This document shows, one piece after another, positions 48,155-57,212 of a stretch of 64,000 bases of DNA (positions within the stretch are counted from its first letter, which is position 1; the number at the start of each line of letters is the position of its first letter). The stretch is taken from contig JBBROA010000001.1 of NCBI GenBank assembly GCA_038229875.1, positions 1 to 64,000 on the forward strand. The letters are read 5' to 3'. The position numbers and the translations under genes were made by a program. This stretch comes from JALYUA01 sp038229875 (lineage in GTDB: Bacteria > Acidobacteriota > Thermoanaerobaculia > UBA5066 > Gp7-AA6). Below the pieces are notes generated by a model. That model was not told the DNA's origin. It ran no database searches and saw only the letters and a list, made by a program, of their open reading frames with translations.

Positions 48155-50878
48155 ATGGCGCGAGACCTTTCACGGTCGAATCTCAGGATCTTTCTGCTCG
48201 CGGCCTGCGCCGCCCTCTTTTCCGCCTCGGTCCCCGCGGGCGTCAACGACTGGACCAGCATCGGTCCCTACGGGCCCGGCGGAAACGTCCGGACCCTGAC
48301 GGTCGATCCGCTGTCGCCGGCGACCTTGTACGCCGGCACGGACGGCGGGGTCTTCAAGAGCCAGGACGGGGGAATCAGCTGGGGTGCCGTCAACAACGGG
48401 CTCACCGGGTTCACGGTGTATGCGCTCGCGGTGGATCCCGTCGCGACGGGCACGCTCTACGCCGGCACGAACGCCGGTGTGTTCCGGACCACGAACGGCG
48501 GCAACGCCTGGACCGCGCAGCGGGCGGGTCTGGGAAAAATCACCGTGCAGGCGCTCGCAGTCGACCCGACGAACCCCCGCGTCCTGTACGCCGGCACCTC
48601 GGCCGCGGGCGTCTTCCGGAGCGCCGACTCCGCGGCCACGTGGACCGCGTCGGGCAGCGGCCTTTCCAGCAACGACGTTCGTTCTCTCGCCGTCGATCCG
48701 TCGGCCCCAGGCACGGTTTACGCCGGGACGGCCGGCGGTGTCTCGAAGTCGACGGATGCCGCGACGACCTGGAGCAACCGGGTATCGGCGAACGTGCGGT
48801 CGCTCGCGATCGACCCCGTGACGCCGGCGACGATCTACGCGGGAGCCGAAGGCCTCTTCACGAATTCGGGCATCTTGAAAAGCGGGGACGGCGGGACGAG
48901 CTGGACCTCGATGAACTCCGGTCTCGGAAACGTTCCGGTCCGCTCCGTCGCGGTCCGGCAGAATCAGCCGGCGACGCTCTTCCTCGGGACCTCGGGCTCC
49001 GGGGTCTTCACGTCCACCGACGGCGGCGGAACGTGGAGGCAGCTCCCTGGCAGCCCCTCGAGCAGCAACACGGTCCTTCTCGACGGCGCGAGCGTCTTCG
49101 TCGGCGCTCCGACCGGCTTCTTCCGCAGCTCGGACGACGGGAAGACATGGCGGCAGGAGAACGTCAGCTTCGCGACGTTCACGGTGAACGGGCTCGTCAT
49201 CGATCCCTCTTCGCCCGTCATCCTCTACGCCGGGGTTGGCAGGCCGGGCAGCTCCGGGGGCGGCATCTACAAGAGCGTGAACGGCGGCGCCGGATGGACG
49301 GCTTCGGGGACCGGGCTCCCCGACAAGACGGTGCAGGCGCTCGCGGTCGATGCAGGCCCGCCGACCACGATCTACGCGGGGACGACCGGCGCCGGGATTT
49401 TCCGGAGCCAGGACGCCGCAGCGACGTGGAGTCCCGCGAGCAGCGGGCTCTCGACCGGGACGGTGCTCTCGTTTGGCGTCGCGGGATCGGGGATCGTGTA
49501 CGCGGGGACGGACGCGGGAGTCTTCCGAAGCGCAAACTTCGGGGCGACGTGGACGGCCAGGAGCGCCGGGCTGCCGAACATGAACGTGCAGGCCCTCGCG
49601 GTTCATCCGTCGACGCCCGATACCGTCTATGCCGGCACTCCCGGCGGCGTCTTCCGGACGACCGACGGAGGCACAACCTGGTCGCCTTCCAGCCAGGGGC
49701 TCGCGAACATCGGGGTCCTGACCCTGCTCGTCGATCCGGTCTCCTCGAGCATCATTTACGCGGGGACCTTCTCTACGCTCACGCCGGGATCTCTCGAGGG
49801 ATTCGGCGTCTACCGGAGCATCGACGCCGGCGCGACCTGGGCGCCGTTCAACGGAGGGATCTCAGGTCTCGCGGTGACGGCGCTCGCGACCGACCCGTCC
49901 GGCCTGACGATCTACGCCGGAACGCCGGTCGGGGTCTATCGCGCGCAGCGCGGAGGCAGCACGTGGACGGGCATCAACGAGGGTCTCTCCGAGGTCGTGA
50001 ATACGATCGCCGTCGACCCGAGCTCTCCGTCCACCGTTTACGCGGGAACGGTCAAGGACAGCGCGTTCAAGGCGGCCTTCGTCGGCGGGACAAACGGCTG
50101 CACCTCCGGGCCCTCGACGCTCTGTTTGAACAACAACCGCTTCCGGGTCGACGTCACGTGGCGCGCGGTCAACGCCGGCACGGCCGGAGTCGGCATAGCG
50201 GTTCCGCTGACCGGGGACACCGGCGCATTCTGGTTCTTCTCGAGCGGGAACATCGAGCTCGTGCTGAAGGTCGTCGACGGCCGCTCGTTCAACGGGGCCT
50301 TCTGGGTTTTCTACGGCGCGATGTCCGACGTGTCGTACACGATCAACGTGACCGACACCGCGACCGGCGCGAGGAAAACGTACGAGAACCCGCAAGGACA
50401 GCTCGCGAGCATCGCCGATACCGCCGCGTTCCCGAGCGCGGCCGGTCCGGCGCTGGCCGCTGTCCGCGCGCCCGCATCCGCGCCGCCAGTCCCGGCGGTG
50501 GAATCCATGAAGTCCATAGTTCCCCTCTCGACTGAAGCAGCCTGCGTCGCGGATGCGACGACGCTCTGCCTGAACGCGAACCGGTTCCGGGTTCAGGTGA
50601 ACTGGTCCGCGCCGAACATCGGCCGCACGGGCGTGGGGCAGGCCTCTCCGCTCGCCTCGGACTCCGGCTCCTTCTGGTTCTTCTCGTCGGGAAATCTCGA
50701 ATTGAACCTGAAGGTCGTCGATGGCCGCGCGGTGAACGGCCGCTTCTGGGTCTTCTTCGGGGCGCTGTCGGACGTCCAGTACACGATCACGGTCACCGAC
50801 ACGGAGACCGGGGCGCAACGCACCTATTCGAACCCTCAGGGGCGCCTGGCCAGCGTGGCGGACACCTCGGCTTTCTAG
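48155..50878 (+). CDS. Secreted beta-propeller protein (BNR/VPS10-like repeats) with two C-terminal modules
   Basis: A 907-residue exported protein. ATG at 48155 has AAGGAG at 48140-48145 and opens a signal peptide ending near ASVPAG. Residues 25-640 are about 14 repeats of the pattern V-x-A-L-A-V-D-P-x3-P-x-T-x-YAGT-x2-GVF-R/K-S-x-DGG-x-TW, the Asp-box motif of sialidase- and VPS10-type propellers; enough for two seven-bladed propellers. Two copies of the shared module follow (about 655-758 and 800-907), each with a leading cysteine pair (C-x6-8-C), LCLNxNRFRV, FWFFSSGN, LKVVDGR, FWVF-GA-SDV-YTI and a DTAAF/DTSAF end. Ligand unknown; no GH or peptidase catalytic site is evident. Confidence 0.83.
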   Translation: MARDLSRSNLRIFLLAACAALFSASVPAGVNDWTSIGPYGPGGNVRTLTVDPLSPATLYAGTDGGVFKSQDGGISWGAVNNGLTGFTVYALAVDPVATGTLYAGTNAGVFRTTNGGNAWTAQRAGLGKITVQALAVDPTNPRVLYAGTSAAGVFRSADSAATWTASGSGLSSNDVRSLAVDPSAPGTVYAGTAGGVSKSTDAATTWSNRVSANVRSLAIDPVTPATIYAGAEGLFTNSGILKSGDGGTSWTSMNSGLGNVPVRSVAVRQNQPATLFLGTSGSGVFTSTDGGGTWRQLPGSPSSSNTVLLDGASVFVGAPTGFFRSSDDGKTWRQENVSFATFTVNGLVIDPSSPVILYAGVGRPGSSGGGIYKSVNGGAGWTASGTGLPDKTVQALAVDAGPPTTIYAGTTGAGIFRSQDAAATWSPASSGLSTGTVLSFGVAGSGIVYAGTDAGVFRSANFGATWTARSAGLPNMNVQALAVHPSTPDTVYAGTPGGVFRTTDGGTTWSPSSQGLANIGVLTLLVDPVSSSIIYAGTFSTLTPGSLEGFGVYRSIDAGATWAPFNGGISGLAVTALATDPSGLTIYAGTPVGVYRAQRGGSTWTGINEGLSEVVNTIAVDPSSPSTVYAGTVKDSAFKAAFVGGTNGCTSGPSTLCLNNNRFRVDVTWRAVNAGTAGVGIAVPLTGDTGAFWFFSSGNIELVLKVVDGRSFNGAFWVFYGAMSDVSYTINVTDTATGARKTYENPQGQLASIADTAAFPSAAGPALAAVRAPASAPPVPAVESMKSIVPLSTEAACVADATTLCLNANRFRVQVNWSAPNIGRTGVGQASPLASDSGSFWFFSSGNLELNLKVVDGRAVNGRFWVFFGALSDVQYTITVTDTETGAQRTYSNPQGRLASVADTSAF

Positions 50879-50886
50879 GCGAGCTG

Positions 50887-50910
50887 GGGGAGGAGGCCCG
50901 CCTCCTCCCC
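50887..50910. terminator. Hairpin after the propeller gene
   Basis: GGGGAGGAGG and CCTCCTCCCC form a perfect 10-bp stem with a 4-nt loop, 9 bp past the stop. It lies between two convergent genes and has no clear T-run, so a bidirectional stem-only terminator is possible. Confidence 0.6.
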
Positions 50911-50943
50911 GAGCGTCCGTCCTCGAAGCAACTCCGGCGAGCT

Positions 50944-52080
50944 TCAGCCGCCGGATCGAAGCACGGAAAGAACGCGCTCCACTTCCGCGAGGTCGTTGCC
51001 GGCGTGCGGAGAGAAGCGGACGGCGCCTTCCCGCGGCGAGACGATGATCCCGGCCTTCTCGAGGGCCTTCGCCGCCGATCGCTCGTCGCCGTCCGGGGGG
51101 ATGGCCGCGAGGATCCCGGAGGCGAGCGGCTCCGGGGACGCGATCGCCCAGCCGAGAGAAACGAGGCCGGACGCGAGCGCGCTGGTCAGCTCGAGGATGC
51201 GCGCTTCAATCGCGAGCGGCGTCATCTCGGCGATCAGATCGAGCGCGGCGGAGAAGCCCATCACCTGCGCCGTCGGGAGAGACCCGGCTTCGTAGCGGCG
51301 CCCTCCGGAGAAGAAGTCGAGCTCGTACTCGAGGTAGCCGCGCTCGCTTCGAATGTTCCACCATCCGCCAAACGGGGGCGGGACGCGCTCCCGCGCGCTC
51401 TCGGAAACGTAGAACAGCGCGCAGGCTTCCGGCCCGAGCAGCCACTTGTGCGCGTCCGCGACGAGGACGTCGACCGGAACGTCGCGCACGTCGATCGGCA
51501 ATGCGCCGAGACCCTGGATCGCGTCGACGACCAGCAGAATTCCGCGCTCGCGGCACAGCGCGCTGATCTCCTTCAGCGGGTAGACCCAGCCGTTGTGAAA
51601 TGCGACCCACGAGATCGCGACCACGCGTGTACGGGCGTCGATCGCCGCCGCGATGTCCTCCGCCGTGATGCGCCCGCCGCGGTTCTTCGCCCGCCGGTGC
51701 TCGACGCCGCGGGACGCGAGAAGCATCCACGGGTACACGTTCGCCGGAAACTCCATGTCGTCTCCGACGACGTTGTCCCCCTCCCTCCACAGGAAGGCCT
51801 GCGCCACGAGATTCAATCCCCAGGACGTCGAGGGAAGAAACGCGACGGTGGACTTCTCCGCGCCGATCAGCCGCGCGGCCTTCTCGCGCGCCGCTTCGAT
51901 AACGCCGTACCAACGGCGCCAGTCCGCGGCGCCGCGATCCCGCGTGTTCTCCGTGTGCGCGACGATGGCGTCGGAGACGCGCCGGGGGAGCGCAGCCACG
52001 GCGGCGTGGTTGAAATAGACGAGCTGGCGGCGTACCGGAAACTCGCGATCGAGCGCCTCGGGCGAGAAATCAAACGTCAT
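50944..52080 (-). CDS. Class V aminotransferase-fold PLP enzyme (cysteine desulfurase/IPNE-like)
   Basis: A 378-residue PLP-dependent enzyme of fold I, aminotransferase class V. The PLP lysine is in ADAHKWLLGPEAC (Lys212), the ring-contacting aspartate in LLVVDAIQGLG (about residue 186), and AFLPSTSWGLNLVAQ binds the cofactor phosphate. No cysteine loop typical of SufS/IscS desulfurases is seen, so isopenicillin-N-epimerase-like or other lyase/desulfurase activity is equally possible. It could be the missing lyase for ergothioneine, but there is no direct evidence. It stands alone, convergent with the propeller gene. Confidence 0.85.
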   Translation of the reverse strand: MTFDFSPEALDREFPVRRQLVYFNHAAVAALPRRVSDAIVAHTENTRDRGAADWRRWYGVIEAAREKAARLIGAEKSTVAFLPSTSWGLNLVAQAFLWREGDNVVGDDMEFPANVYPWMLLASRGVEHRRAKNRGGRITAEDIAAAIDARTRVVAISWVAFHNGWVYPLKEISALCRERGILLVVDAIQGLGALPIDVRDVPVDVLVADAHKWLLGPEACALFYVSESARERVPPPFGGWWNIRSERGYLEYELDFFSGGRRYEAGSLPTAQVMGFSAALDLIAEMTPLAIEARILELTSALASGLVSLGWAIASPEPLASGILAAIPPDGDERSAAKALEKAGIIVSPREGAVRFSPHAGNDLAEVERVLSVLRSGG

Positions 52081-52112
52081 TCGCGCGGAGCATAACCGCC
52101 AACGCCCCTCGC

Positions 52113-52136
52113 GCGCCTGCGCCTGCGCCTGCGTCT
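52113..52136. repeat. Hexanucleotide tandem repeat (GCGCCT)
   Basis: Four GCGCCT units, the last with one change (GCGTCT), in the 91-bp gap between the aminotransferase start and the M28 gene's end. Confidence 0.75.
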
Positions 52137-52171
52137 GCGCATGGCAGCCCGGCGCGCAGGCTCTCAGTTTC

Positions 52172-54205
52172 TCAGGGCGCGCGGGGGAGGGATTCGCGCT
52201 GTGGCGCTGCCTGCCAGGAGATCAGCCGCGCGCGCGACAGAAGATCGAGGTACTCGGCGATCTCCGACTGCGGAACCGGCGCGTAAAGGCCTGTGAGAAT
52301 GTCGCGAATCTCGGCGACCGTCCGGCGTCCATCCACCAGATTGAATGCTTCGAACGCGAGCACGTCTCCGGATTCGCGCCGGGACAGGGCCGTCGGGGGA
52401 ACGTCCGGCCCGAGCGCCTCGCCGATCGCGTCGAAGTAATACACCCCGACCGGCCCTCGGACGCCGTCCCAGCGTATTGGAACGCGGCGGTCCGTATTTG
52501 CCGCTTGCGCGGGAGGCTCCAGGCGGACGGGGCGTGAGGAGAGCGGCAGGAGAGAGACGGGCCAGAGCTCGTTCAAGGTTCGCAGGGTCTTCGCGCCCGA
52601 CGCCGAAGTCTCCCGGGCTTTGACCTCGAGGTCGCGAGGGTCGCCGCCGCGGGCGCCGGCCATCGCGATGGCGGACTCCGCTTCCCCCCGGGCGAGTGCG
52701 AGCAGAGCGCCGGCTTCCTCGCGGGGCATCGCGGCGAGCGTCCACGCGATTCCCGCGCCCATGTAGGCAACCCGCCCGAGCTTCGTGGCGTCGAGATTCT
52801 CCGGCTGGTCTTTGTTCGTGTGGATCGTCACGTCGGGCCAGTCGTGGAAATACACCATCGGCACGCCGAAGCTCGAGTCCTGGAAGACCTCGTGATCGCT
52901 TCCCATCTCGAGCGCGCGCATGTCTCCCAGGAATGACTCGCGTGAGCCGGGCGGCCAGACGAGTCCCTTTGCGGCGTCACCCCCTCGCTCGGCGTACTTC
53001 GCGGAGGCGCGCAGCACGTGGTCGAGCCATGCGCGGGCGATCACGTTCGCGACGTGCGGGAGGGTTCCGGCGGACCGTGAGAGATGGAAGGTTCCTTTCG
53101 TCGTGGAAAGGAGCCCGCCGACCATGTCCATGTGGATGCCCGCGACGAGGCGGCGCGCGATCTCGGGATGGCGCACGAGCCACGCCTGGGAGCCCGCGAT
53201 CTCGGGAAGCCAGAGGAATCGGATCGTTCTCTTCGGCTTCGGAAGCTTCCCTTTCGTGATCGCGGATTGGAGAGCGCGCGCCGTTTCGAGGATGGCGGCG
53301 CTCCCGGACGCATTGTCGTTCGCGCCGGCGGACTGATGGCACAGGTGAGCGGTCAGCACGATCTCGCCCGCGGAAGAGTCGGTTCCCGGAATAGTGGCAT
53401 CGACGACGTCGTAGGTCGCAGGGACCATGCGTGCCCGGACCCGCGCGTGAAGCGTGATCCGCTCTCCGGCCGCCAGGCGGCGCCGCAGATCTTCCGCCCG
53501 CCTCTTCGAGATCATGAACGCGAACCGGTTCCCCTTCTGATACGGGGAGAGGTGACCCCACCGAACGAGGTCCCGGTCGTCACCGGACCACGCGGTCGTT
53601 TGGTTGGGAAAGTCCGACAGGATCCCGAGGGCGCCGCGCTCTTCACAGGCGCGCCGGTGCACCCCGGGCAGATCGCCGTCCGCAAGGACGATCTTGCCGC
53701 GGACGTCGCCACCGGCGTAGTCAGCCGGAGACGTTCCCGCGCGGACGTCGACCAGATCCGCCGAGACGTCCGCGTCCTGGCTGTAGTCGGCGAGCGCGAC
53801 GGGCACCTCCGGAAAGCGCGCGAGTACGCGGCTTGAACCCGTCTCTTCGATCACCGCTTCGGCCGCTTCCCAGCCGGGGTAGCTTCGGAAATGCGCGTAG
53901 CGCGTCGATCCGTCCGCGGGAAACTGTTCGACTGTGGCGTTCACGAGCCCCGCGGCGGCGAGCTTCTCCCGCACGCGCCGGGCGGCGGCCGCGTACCCCG
54001 GGGAGCCGTGCACCCGGTGGAAGCGGCCGAGCTCGCGCACGGTCTCCAGCACCGCGTTTCCGTCGATCTCCGACCGGATCGCCGCGGGAACATCGTTCGG
54101 CCAGAACGGAATATCGCGCTCCTGCCCGAGGCCGGCGGCGGATGCCGCCAGGGCGGCGAGAAAGAAGGAGCGGCTCGAAATGGCGCGATGCGCGGAGCGT
54201 GACAT
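52172..54205 (-). CDS. Exported M28 family peptidase with C-terminal helical domain
   Basis: A 677-residue secreted metallopeptidase with a signal peptide (ISSRSFFLAALAASAAGLG). The catalytic core has VLTAHLCHQSAGANDNASGSA with the first histidine and bridging aspartate, and FLWLPEIAGSQAW in the place of the usual GEE motif, a variant known in the DUF4910-like branch of M28. A PA-like region lies earlier (DLVDVRAGTSPADYAGGDVRGKIVL). The last 60 residues form a winged-helix-like module (EAFNLVDGRRTVAEIRDILTG). It lies 9 bp downstream of an NtrC-type regulator on the same strand, so expression is probably linked to that regulator. Confidence 0.87.
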   Translation of the reverse strand: MSRSAHRAISSRSFFLAALAASAAGLGQERDIPFWPNDVPAAIRSEIDGNAVLETVRELGRFHRVHGSPGYAAAARRVREKLAAAGLVNATVEQFPADGSTRYAHFRSYPGWEAAEAVIEETGSSRVLARFPEVPVALADYSQDADVSADLVDVRAGTSPADYAGGDVRGKIVLADGDLPGVHRRACEERGALGILSDFPNQTTAWSGDDRDLVRWGHLSPYQKGNRFAFMISKRRAEDLRRRLAAGERITLHARVRARMVPATYDVVDATIPGTDSSAGEIVLTAHLCHQSAGANDNASGSAAILETARALQSAITKGKLPKPKRTIRFLWLPEIAGSQAWLVRHPEIARRLVAGIHMDMVGGLLSTTKGTFHLSRSAGTLPHVANVIARAWLDHVLRASAKYAERGGDAAKGLVWPPGSRESFLGDMRALEMGSDHEVFQDSSFGVPMVYFHDWPDVTIHTNKDQPENLDATKLGRVAYMGAGIAWTLAAMPREEAGALLALARGEAESAIAMAGARGGDPRDLEVKARETSASGAKTLRTLNELWPVSLLPLSSRPVRLEPPAQAANTDRRVPIRWDGVRGPVGVYYFDAIGEALGPDVPPTALSRRESGDVLAFEAFNLVDGRRTVAEIRDILTGLYAPVPQSEIAEYLDLLSRARLISWQAAPQRESLPRAP

Positions 54206-54214
54206 GAGGCTGCT

Positions 54215-55606
54215 TTAGGCCAGGTCCTTTCCCGCTTCCGTTGAGGCTGCCGGCGCTGCGGCGCGATCGAGGAGGCGATAGAAGGTCGCGCGGCTGACTC
54301 CGAGAGCGCGCGCTGCGCGCACCCGGCTGCCTCCGTTGTCGCGAAGCGCGGCTTCGACTTCTTCGGCCGTGATCTCGCGGGAGAACTGGCGACGCTCGAG
54401 ACGGGGGGCGGAGATCGGCTCCACGGGGCGAAACACGAAATCGACCGGCTGCAGAACGGTGTCCTCCGAGAGGATCGCCGCCTGTTCGATCGCATACCGG
54501 AGCTCGCGCACGTTGCCGGGGTAGGTGTAGGACTTCAGGAGCTCGAGGGTCTCCGGAGCGAAGACGCGGACCTTCCCGAGCCGCCGGACCGACTCGGCGA
54601 GGAATCCGCGGGCGAGAGGCTCGATGTCCTCGCGGCGATTCCGCAGCGGCGGGACGGTCAGCGTCACGACCGAGAGGCGGTAGTAGAGGTCCTCCCGGAA
54701 CTCTCCGGCGGCCGCCGCCTGTCGGAGATCGCGGTTCGTGGCGGTGAGGATGCGGACGTCGACCGGTATGGGCTGGTTCTCGCCGACCCTGCGCACGGCC
54801 CCCTCTTCGAGCACGCGGAGGAGCTTCGCCTGCGCCGGGAGCGTCATCGATCCGATCTCGTCGAGAAACAGGGTGCCGCCGCTCGCCTCCTCGAACAGGC
54901 CGCGCTTCAGAGCATGGGCGCCGGAAAACGCTCCGCGCGCGTGGCCGAACAGCTCGGTCTCCAGGAGATTCTCCGGGATAGCCGCGCAGTTCAAGCTCAG
55001 GTAAGTTCTCGTGGACCGCGGCCCGGTTTCCTGGATGTGCCGCGCGATCACGTCTTTCCCGGTGCCGGTCTCGCCCAGGATAAGCACGGTTGAGGAAGAC
55101 GACGCGGCGCGCGTCGCTTTCGCGAGCAAGCTCCGCATCGCCGGGCTGACCGACACCGGCGGGGTCAGCGAATGGCGCCGGCGCATCTCTCCGGAAAGCG
55201 CGTCGACGGCCCGTTTCAATCTCCGGGTCTCGACGGCCTGACCGACCCGGTGAAGAAGCTCCTTCGGATCGACCGGCTTCGAGAGGTAGTCGAAGGAGCC
55301 GAGCCGCATGGCTTCGACCGCGTCCCGCACGGTCGCCGAACCGGTCACGAGCAGCACCTCCGGCGGGTCCGCGAGCGCGCGGCACGCCTTCAGGACGTCC
55401 ATACCCGACGCGCCGGCCATCCGGAGATCGCTGATGACAATGTCCCAACCTTCGACGTTCCGATCGTCGAGGAAAGCGTCCCCGCTGTCGAAGGCCTCGG
55501 GAGCATAACCCCCGGAACGGAGGACTGCGGAGAGCACGTCGCTCACCACGCGATCGTCTTCCACGAGCGCGATCCGCGCGTGCGACTCGGAGGAACCGGG
55601 GGGCAT
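54215..55606 (-). CDS. Sigma-54-dependent response regulator (NtrC family)
   Basis: A 463-residue transcription activator. Residues 10-125 are a receiver with phospho-acceptor Asp60 (VISDLRMAG), acidic pocket VEDD and Lys110 (LSKPVD). Residues 150-385 are the AAA+ domain: GETGTGKD (178-185), the sigma-54-contacting loop GAFSGA (225-230) where the usual GAFTGA has Thr, FLDEIG Walker B and the arginine-rich FREDLYYRLSVV. The Fis-type helix-turn-helix is at the end (NGGSRVRAARALGVSRATFYRLL). ATG at 55606 begins just before the receiver. The paired histidine kinase is not in the window, and the only cotranscribed gene is the M28 peptidase. Confidence 0.93.
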   Translation of the reverse strand: MPPGSSESHARIALVEDDRVVSDVLSAVLRSGGYAPEAFDSGDAFLDDRNVEGWDIVISDLRMAGASGMDVLKACRALADPPEVLLVTGSATVRDAVEAMRLGSFDYLSKPVDPKELLHRVGQAVETRRLKRAVDALSGEMRRRHSLTPPVSVSPAMRSLLAKATRAASSSSTVLILGETGTGKDVIARHIQETGPRSTRTYLSLNCAAIPENLLETELFGHARGAFSGAHALKRGLFEEASGGTLFLDEIGSMTLPAQAKLLRVLEEGAVRRVGENQPIPVDVRILTATNRDLRQAAAAGEFREDLYYRLSVVTLTVPPLRNRREDIEPLARGFLAESVRRLGKVRVFAPETLELLKSYTYPGNVRELRYAIEQAAILSEDTVLQPVDFVFRPVEPISAPRLERRQFSREITAEEVEAALRDNGGSRVRAARALGVSRATFYRLLDRAAAPAASTEAGKDLA

Positions 55607-55695
55607 GGGCTGGCTCCAGAGTACAGGATCGGGGAGAAACCGAGGGAGACGGGGCGGCCTGACCGCGGTACCTGGCGGCTGCGGGAAAAGAAAGG

Positions 55696-55719
55696 AGGCG
55701 CGGCCCGCAGACCGCGCCT
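55696..55719 (-). terminator. Intrinsic terminator of the DUF2911 gene
   Basis: AGGCGCGG (55696-55703) and CCGCGCCT (55712-55719) form an 8-bp stem with an 8-nt loop. On the minus strand it is followed by a T-rich stretch (CCTTTCTTTT). It lies 24 bp past the stop. Confidence 0.75.
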
Positions 55720-55742
55720 TCCAGTCACGAAACCGGCCGGGA

Positions 55743-56456
55743 TTACTGTCCGACGGTGAAAGGAACGACCGCGGCCTGGTTGCCCCATGCCATCGCGAGC
55801 TTGCCACCGCGATCGGACATGTCCGCGAAGCCGATGGTGAACTGGTCGATCGAGACCGCCGGCTTCATCATCGTCATGGGAACTCGGACGACGTCAAATT
55901 TGGAGTCGTACCCGTAGGAGCCCCAGATCCTCGCCTTGTCTGCCGGGTCGTACTTCTCCTGCGACGGCTGTGTGGAAACGATCATCGTCCAGCCGCCCTC
56001 CTTCAGATCCACGAAGAGGTCGTACTCGCCCGGGGCGACGCGCTTGCCGCCGATTTCCAGGGGCACTTCCGTTTTCAACTTCGTCGTCTGGTTCGCGCCC
56101 GCGCGCCACACTGGAGCTCCGCCGAGCACTTTCTTTCCGTAGTCGGCGCCCTTGCCGAAAACGTCGGCGCGTCCGCGGAGGATCGGCCGGCTGTAGGTGA
56201 TTTCGATCCACTTACCGCCCTGGTAACGCTGCTCGCCGTCCTTGTCCGGCGCGCTCCAGCTCCCGCCGACCTGGGTGGCCGCGGTTCCGCCCGGACTCGG
56301 CGCGCGGCGGGCCACCGCCGGGGCGGTGCTCGCCATCCCGGAGGTGCTCGTGCTCGTGGTGGTCGTGGTCGTGCTCGTCGAGCCTGTCTGCGCCAGGGCG
56401 AGGCTGGCGCCTCCGATCAGGGCGGCGGAAAAGGCGATCCATTCGCGACGTTGCAT
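55743..56456 (-). CDS. DUF2911 domain exported protein
   Basis: A 237-residue exported protein with a signal peptide (MQRREWIAFSAALIGGASLALAQ) and AGGAGG just upstream of its ATG. A threonine/serine-rich linker (about residues 25-45) leads into the DUF2911 domain: ITYSRPILRGRADVFG, GAPVWRAGANQTTKLKTEVP, VAPGEYDLFVDLKEGGWTMIV and PMTMMKPAVSIDQFTIGF. The function of this family is not known; it is frequent in Acidobacteriota and Bacteroidota as single exported proteins. It has its own terminator and lies divergent from the EVE gene. The ATG at 56471 would add only five residues. Confidence 0.85.
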   Translation of the reverse strand: MQRREWIAFSAALIGGASLALAQTGSTSTTTTTTSTSTSGMASTAPAVARRAPSPGGTAATQVGGSWSAPDKDGEQRYQGGKWIEITYSRPILRGRADVFGKGADYGKKVLGGAPVWRAGANQTTKLKTEVPLEIGGKRVAPGEYDLFVDLKEGGWTMIVSTQPSQEKYDPADKARIWGSYGYDSKFDVVRVPMTMMKPAVSIDQFTIGFADMSDRGGKLAMAWGNQAAVVPFTVGQ

Positions 56457-56606
56457 CTGTCCTCCTGCTTTCATCGAAAAGGTTTTGGGTGTCTGAACCC
56501 GCGATTCTATTGGATTTGGCGTTAGAATCCCCGGCCTTCCGATGAGAATGCCTCTGAGGCGGTCCCGCCCCTTCTCGTTGCCCCCGGGGCCGCGCGGAAA
56601 GAAGCC

Positions 56607-57017
56607 GTGAACTGGCTGTTCAAGGAAGAGCCCACCCATTATTCGTGGGACGACCTCGTTCGGGACGGTCGCACCGTCTGGTCCGGCGTCCGCAATCCCG
56701 TCGCCCAGAAAAACCTTCGTTCGGTGAAGAAGGGCGACCGGATTTTTTTCTACCATACGGGCAACGAGAAGGCGATCGTCGGCGTGGCAAAGGCGGGGGG
56801 CAAGGCCTACGACGATCCTTCGGACTCTGCGGGGAAGCTCGCGGCGGTCGACGTCGTACCGGTCGTCAGGCTCGCCAACCCCGTGACGCTTTCCGCCGTC
56901 AAGGGCGACGACTTCTTCCAGGATTTTGCTCTCGTCCGGATTTCCCGCCTCTCCGTGATGCCGGTCACGGACGCGCAGTGGTCGCGCATCGAAAAGATGT
57001 CGCGCGCGGCGAGGTAG
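56607..57017 (+). CDS. EVE domain (PUA-like) protein
   Basis: A 136-residue protein made of a single EVE domain, a PUA-like fold that in eukaryotic (THYN1) and bacterial homologues binds modified bases. The defining starts are NWLFKEEPTHYSWDDLVRDG and VWSGVRNPVAQKNLRSVKKGDRIFFYHTG, with the strand KAIVGVAKAGGKAYDDPSD. Isolated EVE proteins are common house-keeping-like genes; others are linked to restriction of modified DNA, but no such genes lie here. It starts with GTG. rtcB follows on the same strand after 195 bp, and both act on RNA or DNA bases, though a link is not shown. Confidence 0.92.
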   Translation: MNWLFKEEPTHYSWDDLVRDGRTVWSGVRNPVAQKNLRSVKKGDRIFFYHTGNEKAIVGVAKAGGKAYDDPSDSAGKLAAVDVVPVVRLANPVTLSAVKGDDFFQDFALVRISRLSVMPVTDAQWSRIEKMSRAAR

Positions 57018-57154
57018 TTCTCAGGCCACCCGGGGTCTAGCGTCGAGGTGTCTCGCAAGAGAGTGCGGGCAGTCGACAATTCGCGAGGTCGGCCCGGCGC
57101 GCCCGCTCTCGGCAGCACGGTTGGGGAAGAGAAGCGACGACGGCGCTGTTTTAA

Positions 57155-57210
57155 AACGCTCAACGCTCAACGCTCAACGCTCAACGCTCAACGCTCAACG
57201 CTCAATGCTG
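57155..57210. repeat. Heptanucleotide tandem repeat (AACGCTC x7 plus a variant) before rtcB
   Basis: Seven perfect copies of AACGCTC (57155-57203) and an eighth altered copy (AATGCTG) end two bases before the rtcB ATG at 57213. Because 7 is not a multiple of 3, changes in copy number would shift any reading frame passing through. Confidence 0.95.
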
Positions 57211-57212
57211 CC

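Noticed and set aside
57155..57210. CRISPR-like repeat array
   Set aside because: Units are 7 nt and directly abutting, with no spacers and no cas genes.
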